A stretch of DNA of 42,935 nt from Bifidobacterium hapali (GCF_002259755.1 NZ_MWWY01000010.1:1-42935); one strand, 5' to 3'. Shown: positions 19,970-28,812, numbered from the stretch's first letter. Translations and numbers: made by a program. Notes: generated from the letters alone by a model not told the origin.

Positions 19970-21031
19970 ATGTCTGAAACCGCCGAAACGCCGTTGTATC
20001 AGGAAATCTCGCGCGAATTGCCACCGCAGATCACCATTCCCGAGATCAAAGGCGAAATGGTGCACCTGCGCCCGGCGACCATCGAGGATCTACCTCGATT
20101 GGATGAGCTGGACGCCTACTACAACGCTTCAAAAATCACCGGCAAAGATGAGCAAGCTGAACGCGCTGTCGTCCACGCGTGGGTGCGCCGCTCCGTCGCA
20201 TGGACGCAAGGTCTTGCCGCATCCGAGTCCGGCGTAGGTGACCCGGAATCTCGCCGCACGATCGCATGGGCGGTGCTCACCGATTCCGATCACGATGATG
20301 ACGGTCACATTGATGCGCAAGAAACCGACAATGTGATCGGCATGATCTTCCTGATCGATGTTGACGGTTGGGCGCGATCAGCGCGTATTCAAGTCGTGCT
20401 TGGCAAGGATTATCGCGGCCGCGGATACTCGCGCGATATGATGCCGCGCGTAATGACTTACGGTTTCGCGCCGGAAACAGCCGGGCTGGGCATGCATCGT
20501 ATTTGGGTTGCGGTGCCTGAAAAGAACACACGATCGCTGTCCGTGTATCAGTCGCTCGGTTTTGTCAAGTCTGGTTCGTCGCGCGATGCATTGTGGGATG
20601 CGGAAAACGGCCGCTATCAAGACCTTATCGTACTTGATACGCTGTCTGACGAATACGATCCGATTCGCTCGCTCGACGCGTTCGGCATGCACGTGATCGA
20701 AGATAATCCTGGCATGCGTGAGGCGCTCGCCGCGCGTGAACATTCCATTGCAATTCAGCAGCGTCGTAACGAATCTGCTGAAGATCATACGCGAGTCAGC
20801 ACGAACGACAAACATATGTCACGAACTGATGTCGACCCAGCAACAGACACTAACCACGAGTCTGCAACTCACGAAACTCCTGTGAACGGAACTGTCCGTG
20901 CGTCCGAGCCGTCCGATACCGTCGACGGGGATTCCACTTGGCCTTACGGCCAATCCGAGCGTAAGCCTTCAAAAAACGCGTGGTGGCGCAATCTCGGATT
21001 GAGTCGCAAGCGCGATACTGAGGAGAGCTGA
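19970..21031 (+). CDS. GNAT-family N-acetyltransferase with long C-terminal tail
   Basis: 353 residues. The GNAT fold spans about residues 25-225, with acetyl-CoA loop LGKDYRGRGYSRDMM (Gx(R)GxG) near 140 and NTRSLSVYQSLGFVKSG as the C-terminal strand-helix, like RimJ/RimL-type enzymes. The next 120 residues are hydrophilic, low in predicted structure and end WWRNLGLSRKRDTEES. ATG 19970 has GAGGAAAG upstream. The stop overlaps the next ATG by one base, so the two genes are translationally coupled. The substrate is unknown. Confidence 0.85.
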   Translation: MSETAETPLYQEISRELPPQITIPEIKGEMVHLRPATIEDLPRLDELDAYYNASKITGKDEQAERAVVHAWVRRSVAWTQGLAASESGVGDPESRRTIAWAVLTDSDHDDDGHIDAQETDNVIGMIFLIDVDGWARSARIQVVLGKDYRGRGYSRDMMPRVMTYGFAPETAGLGMHRIWVAVPEKNTRSLSVYQSLGFVKSGSSRDALWDAENGRYQDLIVLDTLSDEYDPIRSLDAFGMHVIEDNPGMREALAAREHSIAIQQRRNESAEDHTRVSTNDKHMSRTDVDPATDTNHESATHETPVNGTVRASEPSDTVDGDSTWPYGQSERKPSKNAWWRNLGLSRKRDTEES

Positions 21032-21345
21032 TGAGTGCGGAAGATCTTGACAATTACGAAACGGATGCGGAACTTGCGTTATACAAGGAGTACCGCGACG
21101 TTATCAAACTGTTCACGTACGTAGTCGAAACTGAACGTCGATTTTATCTGGCAAACAAAGTTGATTTCAACGTACGTTCGGCCGGACAAGATGTGTATTT
21201 TGACGTGCAGCTTACTGACGCGTGGGTTTGGGATGTGTACCGTCCTAGCCGATTCGTGAAAAACGTACGTATTGTAACGTTTAAGGATGTCAATGTTGAG
21301 GAAGTACAGAAAACTGACATCGATATTCCTGACGACATTCACTGA
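21031..21345 (+). CDS. DUF2469-family protein
   Basis: 104 residues. The whole length matches the actinobacterial DUF2469 family (typically about 100 residues and linked to RNase HII in mycobacteria): MSAEDLDNYETDAELALYKEY, VVETERRFYLANKVDF, LTDAWVWDVYRPSRFVKNV and RIVTFKDVNVEEVQK. No molecular function is established. It starts inside the stop codon of the acetyltransferase gene, so the two share a transcript. Confidence 0.92.
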   Translation: MSAEDLDNYETDAELALYKEYRDVIKLFTYVVETERRFYLANKVDFNVRSAGQDVYFDVQLTDAWVWDVYRPSRFVKNVRIVTFKDVNVEEVQKTDIDIPDDIH

Positions 21346-21407
21346 CACTGACTGATTGACATTGACTGACGGCTGCGAATGTTACGTTCCAGCGTGAGTC
21401 GTGAGCC

Positions 21408-21494
21408 GATGGAAGGTGGGATATACGATGCTGGACCGTAGGCTTGGCCGAACGGCCTTGAGTGTGTCCAGCATCGTATATCCCACCCTCCATC
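21408..21494. repeat. Long hairpin 1 of a covarying pair (87 nt)
   Basis: Arms 21408-21436 and 21466-21494 (29 bases each) pair with one mismatch and enclose a 29-base loop, CGTAGGCTTGGCC-GAAC-GGCCTTGAGTGT, which itself contains GGCC-GAAC-GGCC. It is in the DUF2469 to FAD-oxidoreductase gap, 62 bases after the stop. There is no T-tract. Confidence 0.9.
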
Positions 21495-21550
21495 TTGCTA
21501 GTTGTACCATTGTGCGTAGTATGACTTGCATAGTGTTCGATATCAGTTGA

Positions 21551-21638
21551 GGTGAGAGTTGGTAGGTATAGTACTGGACCGTAAGACTTGGCCGAACGGC
21601 CTGGAGTGTGTCCAGTACTATACGTACCAACTCTCACC
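21551..21638. repeat. Long hairpin 2 of a covarying pair (88 nt)
   Basis: Arms 21551-21579 and 21610-21638 (29 bases each) pair with one mismatch around a 30-base loop almost identical to that of hairpin 1 (CGTAAGACTTGGCC-GAAC-GGCCTGGAGTGT). The stem differs from hairpin 1 at 11 of 29 positions, yet pairing is kept by matching changes on the other arm. The rest of the 404-base gap shows no other structure. Confidence 0.9.
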
Positions 21639-21749
21639 GGTCACCGCTAGTACGAAAGCTCAGAGGAAATGTAAGGAAATGCACAGGGGTGGTGTGCGTT
21701 TCTTGGGCGTGGGGTAAACTGTCGCTGATTTTGTTATAAGGAGATTTAC

Positions 21750-23339
21750 GTGACGCAGAAACAATCCGTGGTGATTATCGGCGGCGGCCCTGCAGGTTTG
21801 ACTGCAGCTTGGGAATTTGTCAAGGACGGCGGCGCTGAACAGTATGACGTGACTGTGCTCGAAGCAAGCCACGTATTCGGCGGTATTTCACGCACTGTCA
21901 GACACAATGGCAACCGCATGGATATCGGTGGACATCGATTCTTCTCTAAAGACAACCGCATCATGGACTGGTGGAAAGATGTGCTGCCGTTGCAGGGCGC
22001 GCCTAGCTATGATGATAAAAAACTTGGTCGTGAGCATGAGATGGAACCGGGCGGCCCAGATCCTGAAGTGAGCGATGAAGTGATGCTTAAACGTCACCGC
22101 GTGTCGCGTATTTTCTACGGTGGTCGATTCTTTGACTATCCGATTTCGTTGAAACCAGCCACGTTCAAAGCAATGGGATTTGCCATGACCATGCAAGCAG
22201 GTTTCAGCTATCTCGCGTCCATGTTCCACAAGCTACCGGAAACCAATCTCGAAAACTTCTACATCAATCGATTCGGTCGCAAACTGTATTCGATGTTCTT
22301 TGAAGGCTACACTGAAAAGCTGTGGGGACGTCATCCCTCGCAGATTTCCGCCGATTGGGGCGCGCAGCGTGTGAAAGGATTGAGTGTACTCGGCGTGCTC
22401 AAAAACGCGTTTGCTAAACTCAGCCCGCGTAAACGTTCCAATTCAGAAGTTGAAACGTCCCTGATCGAAGAATTCTGGTACCCCAAGTACGGCCCCGGTC
22501 AGCTGTGGGAAACCGTTGAAAAACGTTGCGAAGCGCACGGTGCCAAGGTAATCACCGACGCGAACGTCGTCGAAATTCGACAGGAAAGCGGCCATATCAG
22601 TGCTGTCGTCTACGAAGATTCCAACAGTAACCGTACCGAATTGACTGCTGATCAGTTCATCTCGTCAATGCCGATCAAGGATCTCGTCAACGCGATCGAC
22701 CGTACCGACAAGCCTGCGCCTACGGATATTACGACTATTGCGAACGGCTTGCCATATCGCGATTTCGTTACCGTCGGCTTGCTCGTCAAGCGACTGCGAC
22801 TCAAGAACACGACCACTATCCCGACGCTCGGCAATCCGCCGATCGTACCGGACTGCTGGATTTACGTGCAGGACCCCGGCTACACCGTCGGCCGCATCCA
22901 AATCTTCAACAACTGGAGCCCATACCTTGTCAAAGATGTTGACGACACCGTCTGGATCGGTCTCGAATACTTCTGCGACGAAGGTGACTCGTTCTGGAAC
23001 ATGAGCGAAGAAGACTGCGTCAAGTTCGCCATCAACGAGATGGTGCGCATGAAGGTCATCGCTAGCCCAGCCGACGTACTCGACACACATCGTGAAAAAG
23101 TGAAGAAAGCATATCCTGCTTACTTCGACACCTACTCGCACATGGATGAGCTCGTTGAGTATCTCGACCACTTCGGCAACCTCTATTGCGTCGGCCGCAA
23201 CGGTCAGCATCATTACAACAACATGGACCATTCAATGGCCACCGCTATTGAAGCCGTGAACAATATTAAAACCGGTAAAACGTCGAAAAAGAACGTGTGG
23301 TCTGTCAACACCGAAAAGTCCTACCACGAGGAAAAGTAG
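21750..23339 (+). CDS. FAD-dependent amine-oxidase/UDP-galactopyranose-mutase-like oxidoreductase
   Basis: 529 residues. An N-terminal dinucleotide fold VVIIGGGPAGLTAAWEF and the following FGGISRTV...DIGGHRFFS identify an FAD-binding NAD(P)-binding-8 protein of the protoporphyrinogen-oxidase/amine-oxidase clan. Similar bifidobacterial proteins are often labelled UDP-galactopyranose-mutase-related, so a role in surface glycan synthesis is possible. The C-terminal NLYCVGRNGQHHYNNMDHSM recalls the FAD-contacting tail. GTG start at 21750 with AAGGAG seven bases upstream. It is apparently a single-gene unit. Confidence 0.8.
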   Translation: MTQKQSVVIIGGGPAGLTAAWEFVKDGGAEQYDVTVLEASHVFGGISRTVRHNGNRMDIGGHRFFSKDNRIMDWWKDVLPLQGAPSYDDKKLGREHEMEPGGPDPEVSDEVMLKRHRVSRIFYGGRFFDYPISLKPATFKAMGFAMTMQAGFSYLASMFHKLPETNLENFYINRFGRKLYSMFFEGYTEKLWGRHPSQISADWGAQRVKGLSVLGVLKNAFAKLSPRKRSNSEVETSLIEEFWYPKYGPGQLWETVEKRCEAHGAKVITDANVVEIRQESGHISAVVYEDSNSNRTELTADQFISSMPIKDLVNAIDRTDKPAPTDITTIANGLPYRDFVTVGLLVKRLRLKNTTTIPTLGNPPIVPDCWIYVQDPGYTVGRIQIFNNWSPYLVKDVDDTVWIGLEYFCDEGDSFWNMSEEDCVKFAINEMVRMKVIASPADVLDTHREKVKKAYPAYFDTYSHMDELVEYLDHFGNLYCVGRNGQHHYNNMDHSMATAIEAVNNIKTGKTSKKNVWSVNTEKSYHEEK

Positions 23340-23379
23340 TTGGCGGAGCGTTAACGGCCTTTCCTCAGGGAGTTTTCTC

Positions 23380-23548
23380 GGCTCCCCTTGTCAGGGGAGC
23401 TGTCGACGAAGTCGACTGAGGGGTAGTCAACACCCTTGGAACGTACCAAAGATGTAACTACCCCTCAGTCAGCTGTGCTGACAGCTCGTCCTGCAATTAT
23501 GGATGCGCTACGCGCAGTTTGTAGACAACGGTCTGACAAGGGGAGTTA
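23380..23548. repeat. Family A palindrome interrupted by a ~45-base insertion
   Basis: Same layout as 19735-19845: GGCTCCCCTTGTCAGGGGAG, GACTGAGGGGTAG and GTAACTACCCCTCAGTC, then ACAGCTC. At about 23488 the closing arm is broken by some 45 bases (about 23488-23532) before CTGACAAGGGGAG resumes. The element is part of the 396-base gap between the oxidoreductase and rho, which otherwise holds the terminator at 23558 and the rho leader. Confidence 0.75.
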
Positions 23549-23557
23549 GTTTTTGGG

Positions 23558-23588
23558 CGGCTCGTCGCGGGTGCGACGGGCCGTTTTT
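23558..23588 (+). terminator. Rho-independent terminator
   Basis: CGGCTCGTCGC, loop GGGT, GCGACGGGCCG (11 bp with one G-T pair) followed by TTTTT. It terminates the upstream oxidoreductase unit and keeps it apart from rho. Confidence 0.85.
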
Positions 23589-23735
23589 GCATTCGTCGGG
23601 GCACAGTTGTATGGTATGTACCAGTTCGTAACGCGTGGAGTGCGGCGAACATTCGATAGCGGCATTGGCCGCACATCATTCTCTTAGTGCAGAGTTCGGC
23701 ATTATGTCGGCGTTGCTCAAGGAAAGGTAATACGA

Positions 23736-26069
23736 GTGGCAACCAGCCAGAATCTTGAAGATATGAAGCTGCCCGAGCTGAAAGAACTCGCCAAGCAGAT
23801 GGGACTTCGAGGCACGTCAACGATGCGTAAGCCCGAACTACTGGCCACATTGCAGGCCGCCCGCTCTGGAGGTCAAGCTCCCGCCGGCGTCACCGTGCGT
23901 ACGCCACGTACCGAGCAGAACAGCAAGACTGAAAAACGTGCCAATCACGTTGACAAGACTGCGGAATCTGAACAAGCTCCTGCACAGTCGGCTGAATCTG
24001 CGCCGATCACCGAGCCTTCCGAACCTACTGTGCAGCCTGCTGTGCCGGTCGTCGCACCTACCATATCTGTCGACGAACCAGCCGCAGCTGCGCCGGTCAT
24101 CGATAGTCCAGTATCGTCAACCGACACTGCACCTGCTGCAACGGAACCAGTCAAGCGTTCCACTCATTCCGGTCGCGTGACTCGTCAGGCCGGCGAGCCG
24201 ACACGTCGTACGCGCATTCGTAAGACCGCTGAATCGTCTGAAACTGTCGAATCACACGACGATAACGCAGACCAATCGTCCGCTCAGTCAGCAGCACAGC
24301 CGATTATCGAACTGCCAGAAGTTGCGAAGAGCGACACGCCGACCGCTGCGCGCCGTCGTCGCCGTGAAGAAGAAGCGTCCGCATTACTGCTCGACGATCT
24401 CGGACTCGAACCGACTGGCGATCGTGCCGAACACCGTCGCTCGTTTAACGACGACCGTCAGCAGAATCGTCGTCGCCGTGACTTCACGACGGATGCTGAG
24501 CGTCCTCGTCGTCGCCGCGTTGAAGAGCCAGCTGTTGCGGAAACTGAAGACAGTGACGTGCGCGATCTCGACGATATTCTCGCAACGTTGCCGACTACGA
24601 CCGCTGCTGCATCGGACCGTTCGGACCGTTCGGACCGCGGCGAGCAGTCCGATAACGAGCCGACTGAGCGCGAATTTGTGCGTCGCAATCGCGATCGTGC
24701 AGAACGTGCCACCGATCGCAACACCGACCGGGGCGCCGATCGTTCGGCAGTATCGCGTATTGATCGCAACGCCGACCGTACTGCAGACCGTCATCAGCGT
24801 CGTCTGCGCGGCCGCGACTTCGATGAGCGTACAGGTGAGCGCGCCAACGATCGCGTCACAGATCGCGGTGACGTGCGCGCGAACGACCGCGAAGTGCGTC
24901 GTGAGGAGCCACAGGAAGATCTCGTGCCAGTTGCTGGCATCGTCGACGTGCTCGAATCGTATGCGTTCGTGCGCACATCCGGATACCTGCCCGGCCCGAA
25001 CGACGTGTACGTGTCGATGGGACAAGTCAAGAAGTACGGTCTGCGCAAGGGCGATGCTGTACACGGTTCAATCCGCGCGCCGCGCGACAATGACCGTCGT
25101 AACCAGCGTCAAAAGTTCGTGCCACTGCAGTCGATTGATTCGATTAACGGCATGAGCGTTGAGGATGCGGCCAATCGTCCGCAGTTCTCCAAGCTCACCC
25201 CGCTGTATCCGCAGGAGCGGCTCAAGCAGGAAACTACGCCGAACAAGCTCACCGGCCGTATTATGGACATTGTTGCGCCGATTGGTAAGGGTCAGCGTGG
25301 TCTGATCGTTTCCCCGCCGAAGGCTGGTAAGACGATCACGTTGCAGAATATTGCCAACGCAATCGCTACGAACAATCCAGAAGTCCACCTGATGGTCGTG
25401 CTTGTGGACGAACGTCCGGAGGAAGTCACCGATATGGAGCGTACGGTGGCTGGCGAAGTGATTGCGTCGACCTTTGACCGTCCGGCGACTGATCACACTA
25501 CCGTTGCTGAGCTTGCGATCGAGCGTGCGAAGCGTCTCGTGGAGCTTGGACAAGACGTGGTCGTGCTGCTTGATTCGATGACGCGACTCGCTCGTGCGTA
25601 TAACATTGCCGCTCCGGCTTCGGGCCGTATTCTCTCCGGCGGTGTGGATGCGCAGGCACTGTATCCGCCGAAGAAGTTCTTCGGTGCGGCGCGTAACATC
25701 GAAAACGGTGGCTCGCTGACGATTATCAGCTCTGCGCTGGTGGAGACCGGCTCGAAGATGGATGAAGTGATCTTCGAGGAATTCAAGGGTACCGGCAATA
25801 TGGAGTTGCGTCTGTCGCGTGATTTGGCGGATAAGCGTATGTTCCCGGCGATCGATATTAACGCGTCTGGCACACGTCGCGAGGAGCTGCTCACGGCTCC
25901 GAACGAGCTGCCGATTATTTACCGCCTGCGTCGTTTGCTCGGTGGACTTGAGCCGGAACAGGCGTATCAGACGCTCGTGCCGCGACTCAAGAAGGCGCCA
26001 ACCAACCGCGATTTTCTCGCCGCGATTAGTCAGCAGGCCGGTTCGACAGCGGCCACTAACGGCAACTGA
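23736..26069 (+). CDS. rho: Transcription termination factor Rho
   Basis: 777 residues, far longer than the 419 of E. coli Rho. Residues 1-45 are the SAP-like Rho_N domain (MKLPELKELAKQMGL). About 350 residues of low-complexity Ala/Pro/Glu then Arg/Asp-rich sequence follow (DRSDRSDRGEQSDN, DRNTDRGADRSAV), a known actinobacterial insertion thought to aid RNA binding. The cold-shock RNA-binding domain (VDVLESYAFVRTSGYLPGPND) and the RecA-like motor come next, with Walker A VSPPKAGKT near 522, VDERPEEVTDMER and LLDSMTRLARAYN. GTG start at 23736 with AAGGAAAGG upstream. It encodes the hexameric helicase that ends untranslated transcripts. Confidence 0.97.
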   Translation: MATSQNLEDMKLPELKELAKQMGLRGTSTMRKPELLATLQAARSGGQAPAGVTVRTPRTEQNSKTEKRANHVDKTAESEQAPAQSAESAPITEPSEPTVQPAVPVVAPTISVDEPAAAAPVIDSPVSSTDTAPAATEPVKRSTHSGRVTRQAGEPTRRTRIRKTAESSETVESHDDNADQSSAQSAAQPIIELPEVAKSDTPTAARRRRREEEASALLLDDLGLEPTGDRAEHRRSFNDDRQQNRRRRDFTTDAERPRRRRVEEPAVAETEDSDVRDLDDILATLPTTTAAASDRSDRSDRGEQSDNEPTEREFVRRNRDRAERATDRNTDRGADRSAVSRIDRNADRTADRHQRRLRGRDFDERTGERANDRVTDRGDVRANDREVRREEPQEDLVPVAGIVDVLESYAFVRTSGYLPGPNDVYVSMGQVKKYGLRKGDAVHGSIRAPRDNDRRNQRQKFVPLQSIDSINGMSVEDAANRPQFSKLTPLYPQERLKQETTPNKLTGRIMDIVAPIGKGQRGLIVSPPKAGKTITLQNIANAIATNNPEVHLMVVLVDERPEEVTDMERTVAGEVIASTFDRPATDHTTVAELAIERAKRLVELGQDVVVLLDSMTRLARAYNIAAPASGRILSGGVDAQALYPPKKFFGAARNIENGGSLTIISSALVETGSKMDEVIFEEFKGTGNMELRLSRDLADKRMFPAIDINASGTRREELLTAPNELPIIYRLRRLLGGLEPEQAYQTLVPRLKKAPTNRDFLAAISQQAGSTAATNGN

Positions 26070-26085
26070 GTAACGGAATTGCGCG

Positions 26086-26225
26086 GGCTTACGGTCTGTT
26101 TTCAGGATGAAACCGGCCGTAAGTCCGCAGTTCGACGTCGCTACTGTTGACTTACGGTCGTTTCACACATGCAAAACGACCGTAAGTCAGCATGTGTATC
26201 GTCATGGTGCTGACTTACGGTCTGT
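26086..26225. repeat. Tandem palindrome array, family C, 63-bp period
   Basis: Right arms G(A/G)CTTACGGTC start at 26086, 26149 and 26212, and left arms G(G/A)CCGTAAGTC at 26115 and 26178, all exactly 63 bases apart. Units form hairpins flanked by G/T-rich tails (CGTTT, TGTTT). It lies between the convergent stops of rho and the aminotransferase and may terminate both. Confidence 0.8.
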
Positions 26226-26250
26226 TTGACCTGTTTGGGCCTGTTTGAAC

Positions 26251-27555
26251 TCACGCCATAACCGTTAAATGATGGAATTCGGGTGTATGCCGTCCGAGTA
26301 ACGGGTCCGCGTGCGCTTCGGCGAATCGGCGCAATCGCTGCACACCCTCACGCAATTCGTTGGCATCACCGGCATACGACAATCGCACGAATCCGGCACC
26401 GGCCGCGCCGAACGCCTCGCCCGGCACTACTGCAACACGCATCTCATCTAGCAGTCGTCGACTGAACGTGTCCGCATCCATGCGCGTGGCTCGAATATCA
26501 ACGAACGCATAGAATGCACCTTGCGGTTCGATCAGTCTCACGGCAGTGCAATCAGCAAGCTTATCAAGTACGATCTGCCGTTTCGTACGGTATTCTTCGC
26601 GCATCGCAATCACATGGTCCATTGGGCCGGTGAGCGCAGCGACGGCTGCATACTGTGCGGTTGAATTGACTGATGAATGCATGAGTTCGGCGATTTTGCT
26701 GGTCTGTTCGATCAACGCGGATGGACCGAGTAGGTATCCGATACGCCAGCCGGTCATCGCGAATGTTTTCGACAGGCTTTCGACGACGACAGTGCGTTCG
26801 TGCATGCCCGGTACCGCGGCGATCGATGGAGCGGCGGGGAACGGTGCTGCGTTGATATCGCAGTCAGCGCTGTCATCGCTGTCAGCTTTATCGGCTGCAG
26901 AGTCCGTCGCCGTTGCACCATCCTCAAACACAAACGGATGATATACTTCATCGGAAATCGCCCACAGATCGTGCCACTTGCACACGTCGGCGATACGTGC
27001 CAACTCGTCAGCCGGTGTCACCGCGCCAGTCGGATTTCCGGGGGAGTTGATGATAATTGCGCGCGTGCGCGGCGTGATCGCAGCCTCAATATCGTCAGCA
27101 TTGAGCTGCATGTGATGTTCCGGCGTGAGCGCGACCGTGACCGGCACGCCGCCGCACATCATGACTTCCGCATCGTACGACGTGAAGAACGGGGAGGGAA
27201 TAATCACCTCGTCGCCGGGGTCGATCACCGCTTTCAACGCGAGGAACAAGCCGATCGTTGCGCCGTCAATCGCCTGAATTTCGCAATTCGGGTCGTATTC
27301 CAGTCCTTTGATATTGCGTGAATACTCAGCGACGGCCGCACGGAATGATTCGATACCCAGCACATTGGTGTACTTAGTGTGACCTTCACGAATCGAACGG
27401 CAGGCGGCTTCGACGATATGCGGTGCAGCAGTCGCGTTCGGCTCGCCGACGCACAGTGAAATCGCGTCGGGAGCTTGTTCAACGCGATCAAACACGTCGC
27501 GAATACCGGAACGGGGGATGTTGAGTGCCTGTTGCGCGAGTCGTGGAGTCATCAT
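26251..27555 (-). CDS. PLP-dependent class I/II aminotransferase
   Basis: 434 residues of the AspC-like fold-type I family. Visible: SLCVGEPNATAAP, NSPGNPTGAV, AISDEVYHPFVFE, and the PLP-binding Lys in VVESLSKTFAMTGWRIGYLLG; the C-terminal Arg for the substrate carboxylate is in GFVRLSYAGD. An acidic/Ala insert of about 35 residues (DSAADKADSDDSAD) separates YHPFVFE from the Lys motif, unusual for the family. The start ATG at 27555 has AAAGGTGACAG upstream; an upstream frame start at 27588 is less likely. It is divergent from an Lrp/AsnC regulator, which may control it in response to an amino acid. Substrate not assigned. Confidence 0.9.
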   Translation of the reverse strand: MMTPRLAQQALNIPRSGIRDVFDRVEQAPDAISLCVGEPNATAAPHIVEAACRSIREGHTKYTNVLGIESFRAAVAEYSRNIKGLEYDPNCEIQAIDGATIGLFLALKAVIDPGDEVIIPSPFFTSYDAEVMMCGGVPVTVALTPEHHMQLNADDIEAAITPRTRAIIINSPGNPTGAVTPADELARIADVCKWHDLWAISDEVYHPFVFEDGATATDSAADKADSDDSADCDINAAPFPAAPSIAAVPGMHERTVVVESLSKTFAMTGWRIGYLLGPSALIEQTSKIAELMHSSVNSTAQYAAVAALTGPMDHVIAMREEYRTKRQIVLDKLADCTAVRLIEPQGAFYAFVDIRATRMDADTFSRRLLDEMRVAVVPGEAFGAAGAGFVRLSYAGDANELREGVQRLRRFAEAHADPLLGRHTPEFHHLTVMA

Positions 27556-27569
27556 ACTGTCACCTTTCG

Positions 27570-27640
27570 TTAAAACTACTATAAACAATATCGTAAACAG
27601 TAAATATTACGAAAATGAGTATGTTAATAAGTAAAAAATA
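27570..27640. promoter_or_regulatory. AT-rich divergent control region
   Basis: Between the aminotransferase and lrp genes lies an AT-rich stretch (TAAAACTACTATAAACAATATC onward) containing CGTAA-N10-TTACG at 27592-27611. Lrp-type sites are degenerate AT-rich palindromes, and this is a plausible one, but the match is weak. Confidence 0.3.
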
Positions 27641-27748
27641 TTTGGTGACGTCAGCTGCAGCTGTGAGTGCGTGCCTGATGAATTACGTGACTGAGATAAC
27701 GTGGTCGATGTGCGAAGTCGACTGGGTGAGAGATGGTGCCGCGCGAAA

Positions 27749-27777
27749 GTGACGGTTAATCGATGCGAGGCTATGAT
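27749..27777 (+). promoter_or_regulatory. lrp promoter, probable leaderless transcript
   Basis: GTGACG (27749-27754), a 17-base spacer and TATGAT (27772-27777). The ATG at 27786 is nine bases after the -10 box and has no ribosome site, so transcription should start at or next to the start codon. Confidence 0.5.
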
Positions 27778-27785
27778 GGTTGGTC

Positions 27786-28271
27786 ATGAGCGTGCAGAAT
27801 AATCGGGATGATAAAGACCGCGCGGATGAACCGGTAACGTCGTCCGCTGGCATCGATGCCAAGGATGTCGCGATTCTCAATCTGCTGGAAGCGGATGGGC
27901 GAGCCACGTTGTCTCAACTTGCGAAAGCTACCGGACTGTCTGTTTCGGCTGCACAGTCACGCGTACAAAAACTTGAGAAACGCGGCATTATTCGCGGATA
28001 TGCGGCGGTTATCGATTATGAGCGCAGCGGACTGCCGATTAGTGCGTTCGTTTCGGTAACGCCGCTCGATTACACGCGAGAATCGGAAATTCCGAATAAA
28101 TTGCACGATATAGATGGCATTATCTCGTGCTATTCAGTCGCTGGTGCGCCGAGTTTCGTACTGCTCGTGCGCGTCGCCTCGCCTAGCAAACTTGAGGAAT
28201 TACTGAACTTGATCCACCGCACTGTGCCAGTGAGTACCGAAAGTACTGTTATTCTCAAAACGTATTTTTAG
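27786..28271 (+). CDS. Lrp/AsnC-family transcriptional regulator
   Basis: 161 residues. N-terminal winged helix-turn-helix (IDAKDVAILNLLEADGRATLSQLAKATGLSVSAAQSRVQKLEKRGII) and a C-terminal RAM ligand-binding domain (SCYSVAGAPSFVLLVRVASPSKLEELL). Such proteins form octamers that sense amino acids. It is placed back to back with the aminotransferase gene, a common regulator-target arrangement. ATG 27786 was preferred over the TTG at 27780. Its 3' end overlaps the convergent DUF2087 gene by 17 bases. Confidence 0.92.
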   Translation: MSVQNNRDDKDRADEPVTSSAGIDAKDVAILNLLEADGRATLSQLAKATGLSVSAAQSRVQKLEKRGIIRGYAAVIDYERSGLPISAFVSVTPLDYTRESEIPNKLHDIDGIISCYSVAGAPSFVLLVRVASPSKLEELLNLIHRTVPVSTESTVILKTYF

Positions 28272-28812
28272 CGGTGGCGGAATACCAGTACACCGAACCA
28301 TCTGGTGAACGCTTGAGAATACCGTAATCGACTGCGTAGCGACGAATGACGGCTACTTCATCGACCAGCATGGCTAGTCGCGCGTTGAGCTCTGGCTCGC
28401 TCAACTGCGGTCGTGGTCCGAGGTTAGTGAAGACTCGTTCGATGATGGTAGTGAGAATACGGATACGAGACGCGTTATCTGAAGGCAGTTGCGTGATGCG
28501 TGGCATTTCCAGAATCGCCGTGTCGCCGAGCAGTAGCTTGATGTCGTCTGCGGCTGCAGTTAGATCTTCATTAGACAATGTTCCATCATCGTGAAGCCAA
28601 CTCAGTTGACGTAGCGGTTCTTCTACCGTGATGGTGGTTGGGATGATGGTACTTGCCGCAGCATTTGCAGCATTCGCTGTGTTATTGCGCGTATCCTGAT
28701 CGTCCTGCGCGGCCAATACGCGCACGAGCATTTGCCTCAGTTTTGGAGTGCGCAACATCGTCAGCAACATCCGGCATTCCCTCAGTGTTGTATCAATATG
28801 TTCTCTCATCAT
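28255..28812 (-). CDS. DUF2087-domain protein
   Basis: 185 residues. The C-terminal 70 residues (LNARLAMLVDEVAVIRRYAVDYGILKRSPDGSVYWYS) match DUF2087, a small domain often attached to ArsR-like regulators. The N-terminal part is mostly helical (LRECRMLLTMLRTPKLRQMLVRVL) with a Thr/Ala-rich linker and is not a clear helix-turn-helix. The ATG at 28812 has GAGGG upstream; the open frame continues to 28845. A regulatory role is a guess. Confidence 0.7.
   Translation of the reverse strand: MMREHIDTTLRECRMLLTMLRTPKLRQMLVRVLAAQDDQDTRNNTANAANAAASTIIPTTITVEEPLRQLSWLHDDGTLSNEDLTAAADDIKLLLGDTAILEMPRITQLPSDNASRIRILTTIIERVFTNLGPRPQLSEPELNARLAMLVDEVAVIRRYAVDYGILKRSPDGSVYWYSATAKNTF

Noticed and set aside
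24322..25155. 277-codon alternative frame inside rho
   Set aside because: It overlaps the Rho insert in another frame; composition follows from the GC-rich Arg/Asp codons of Rho.
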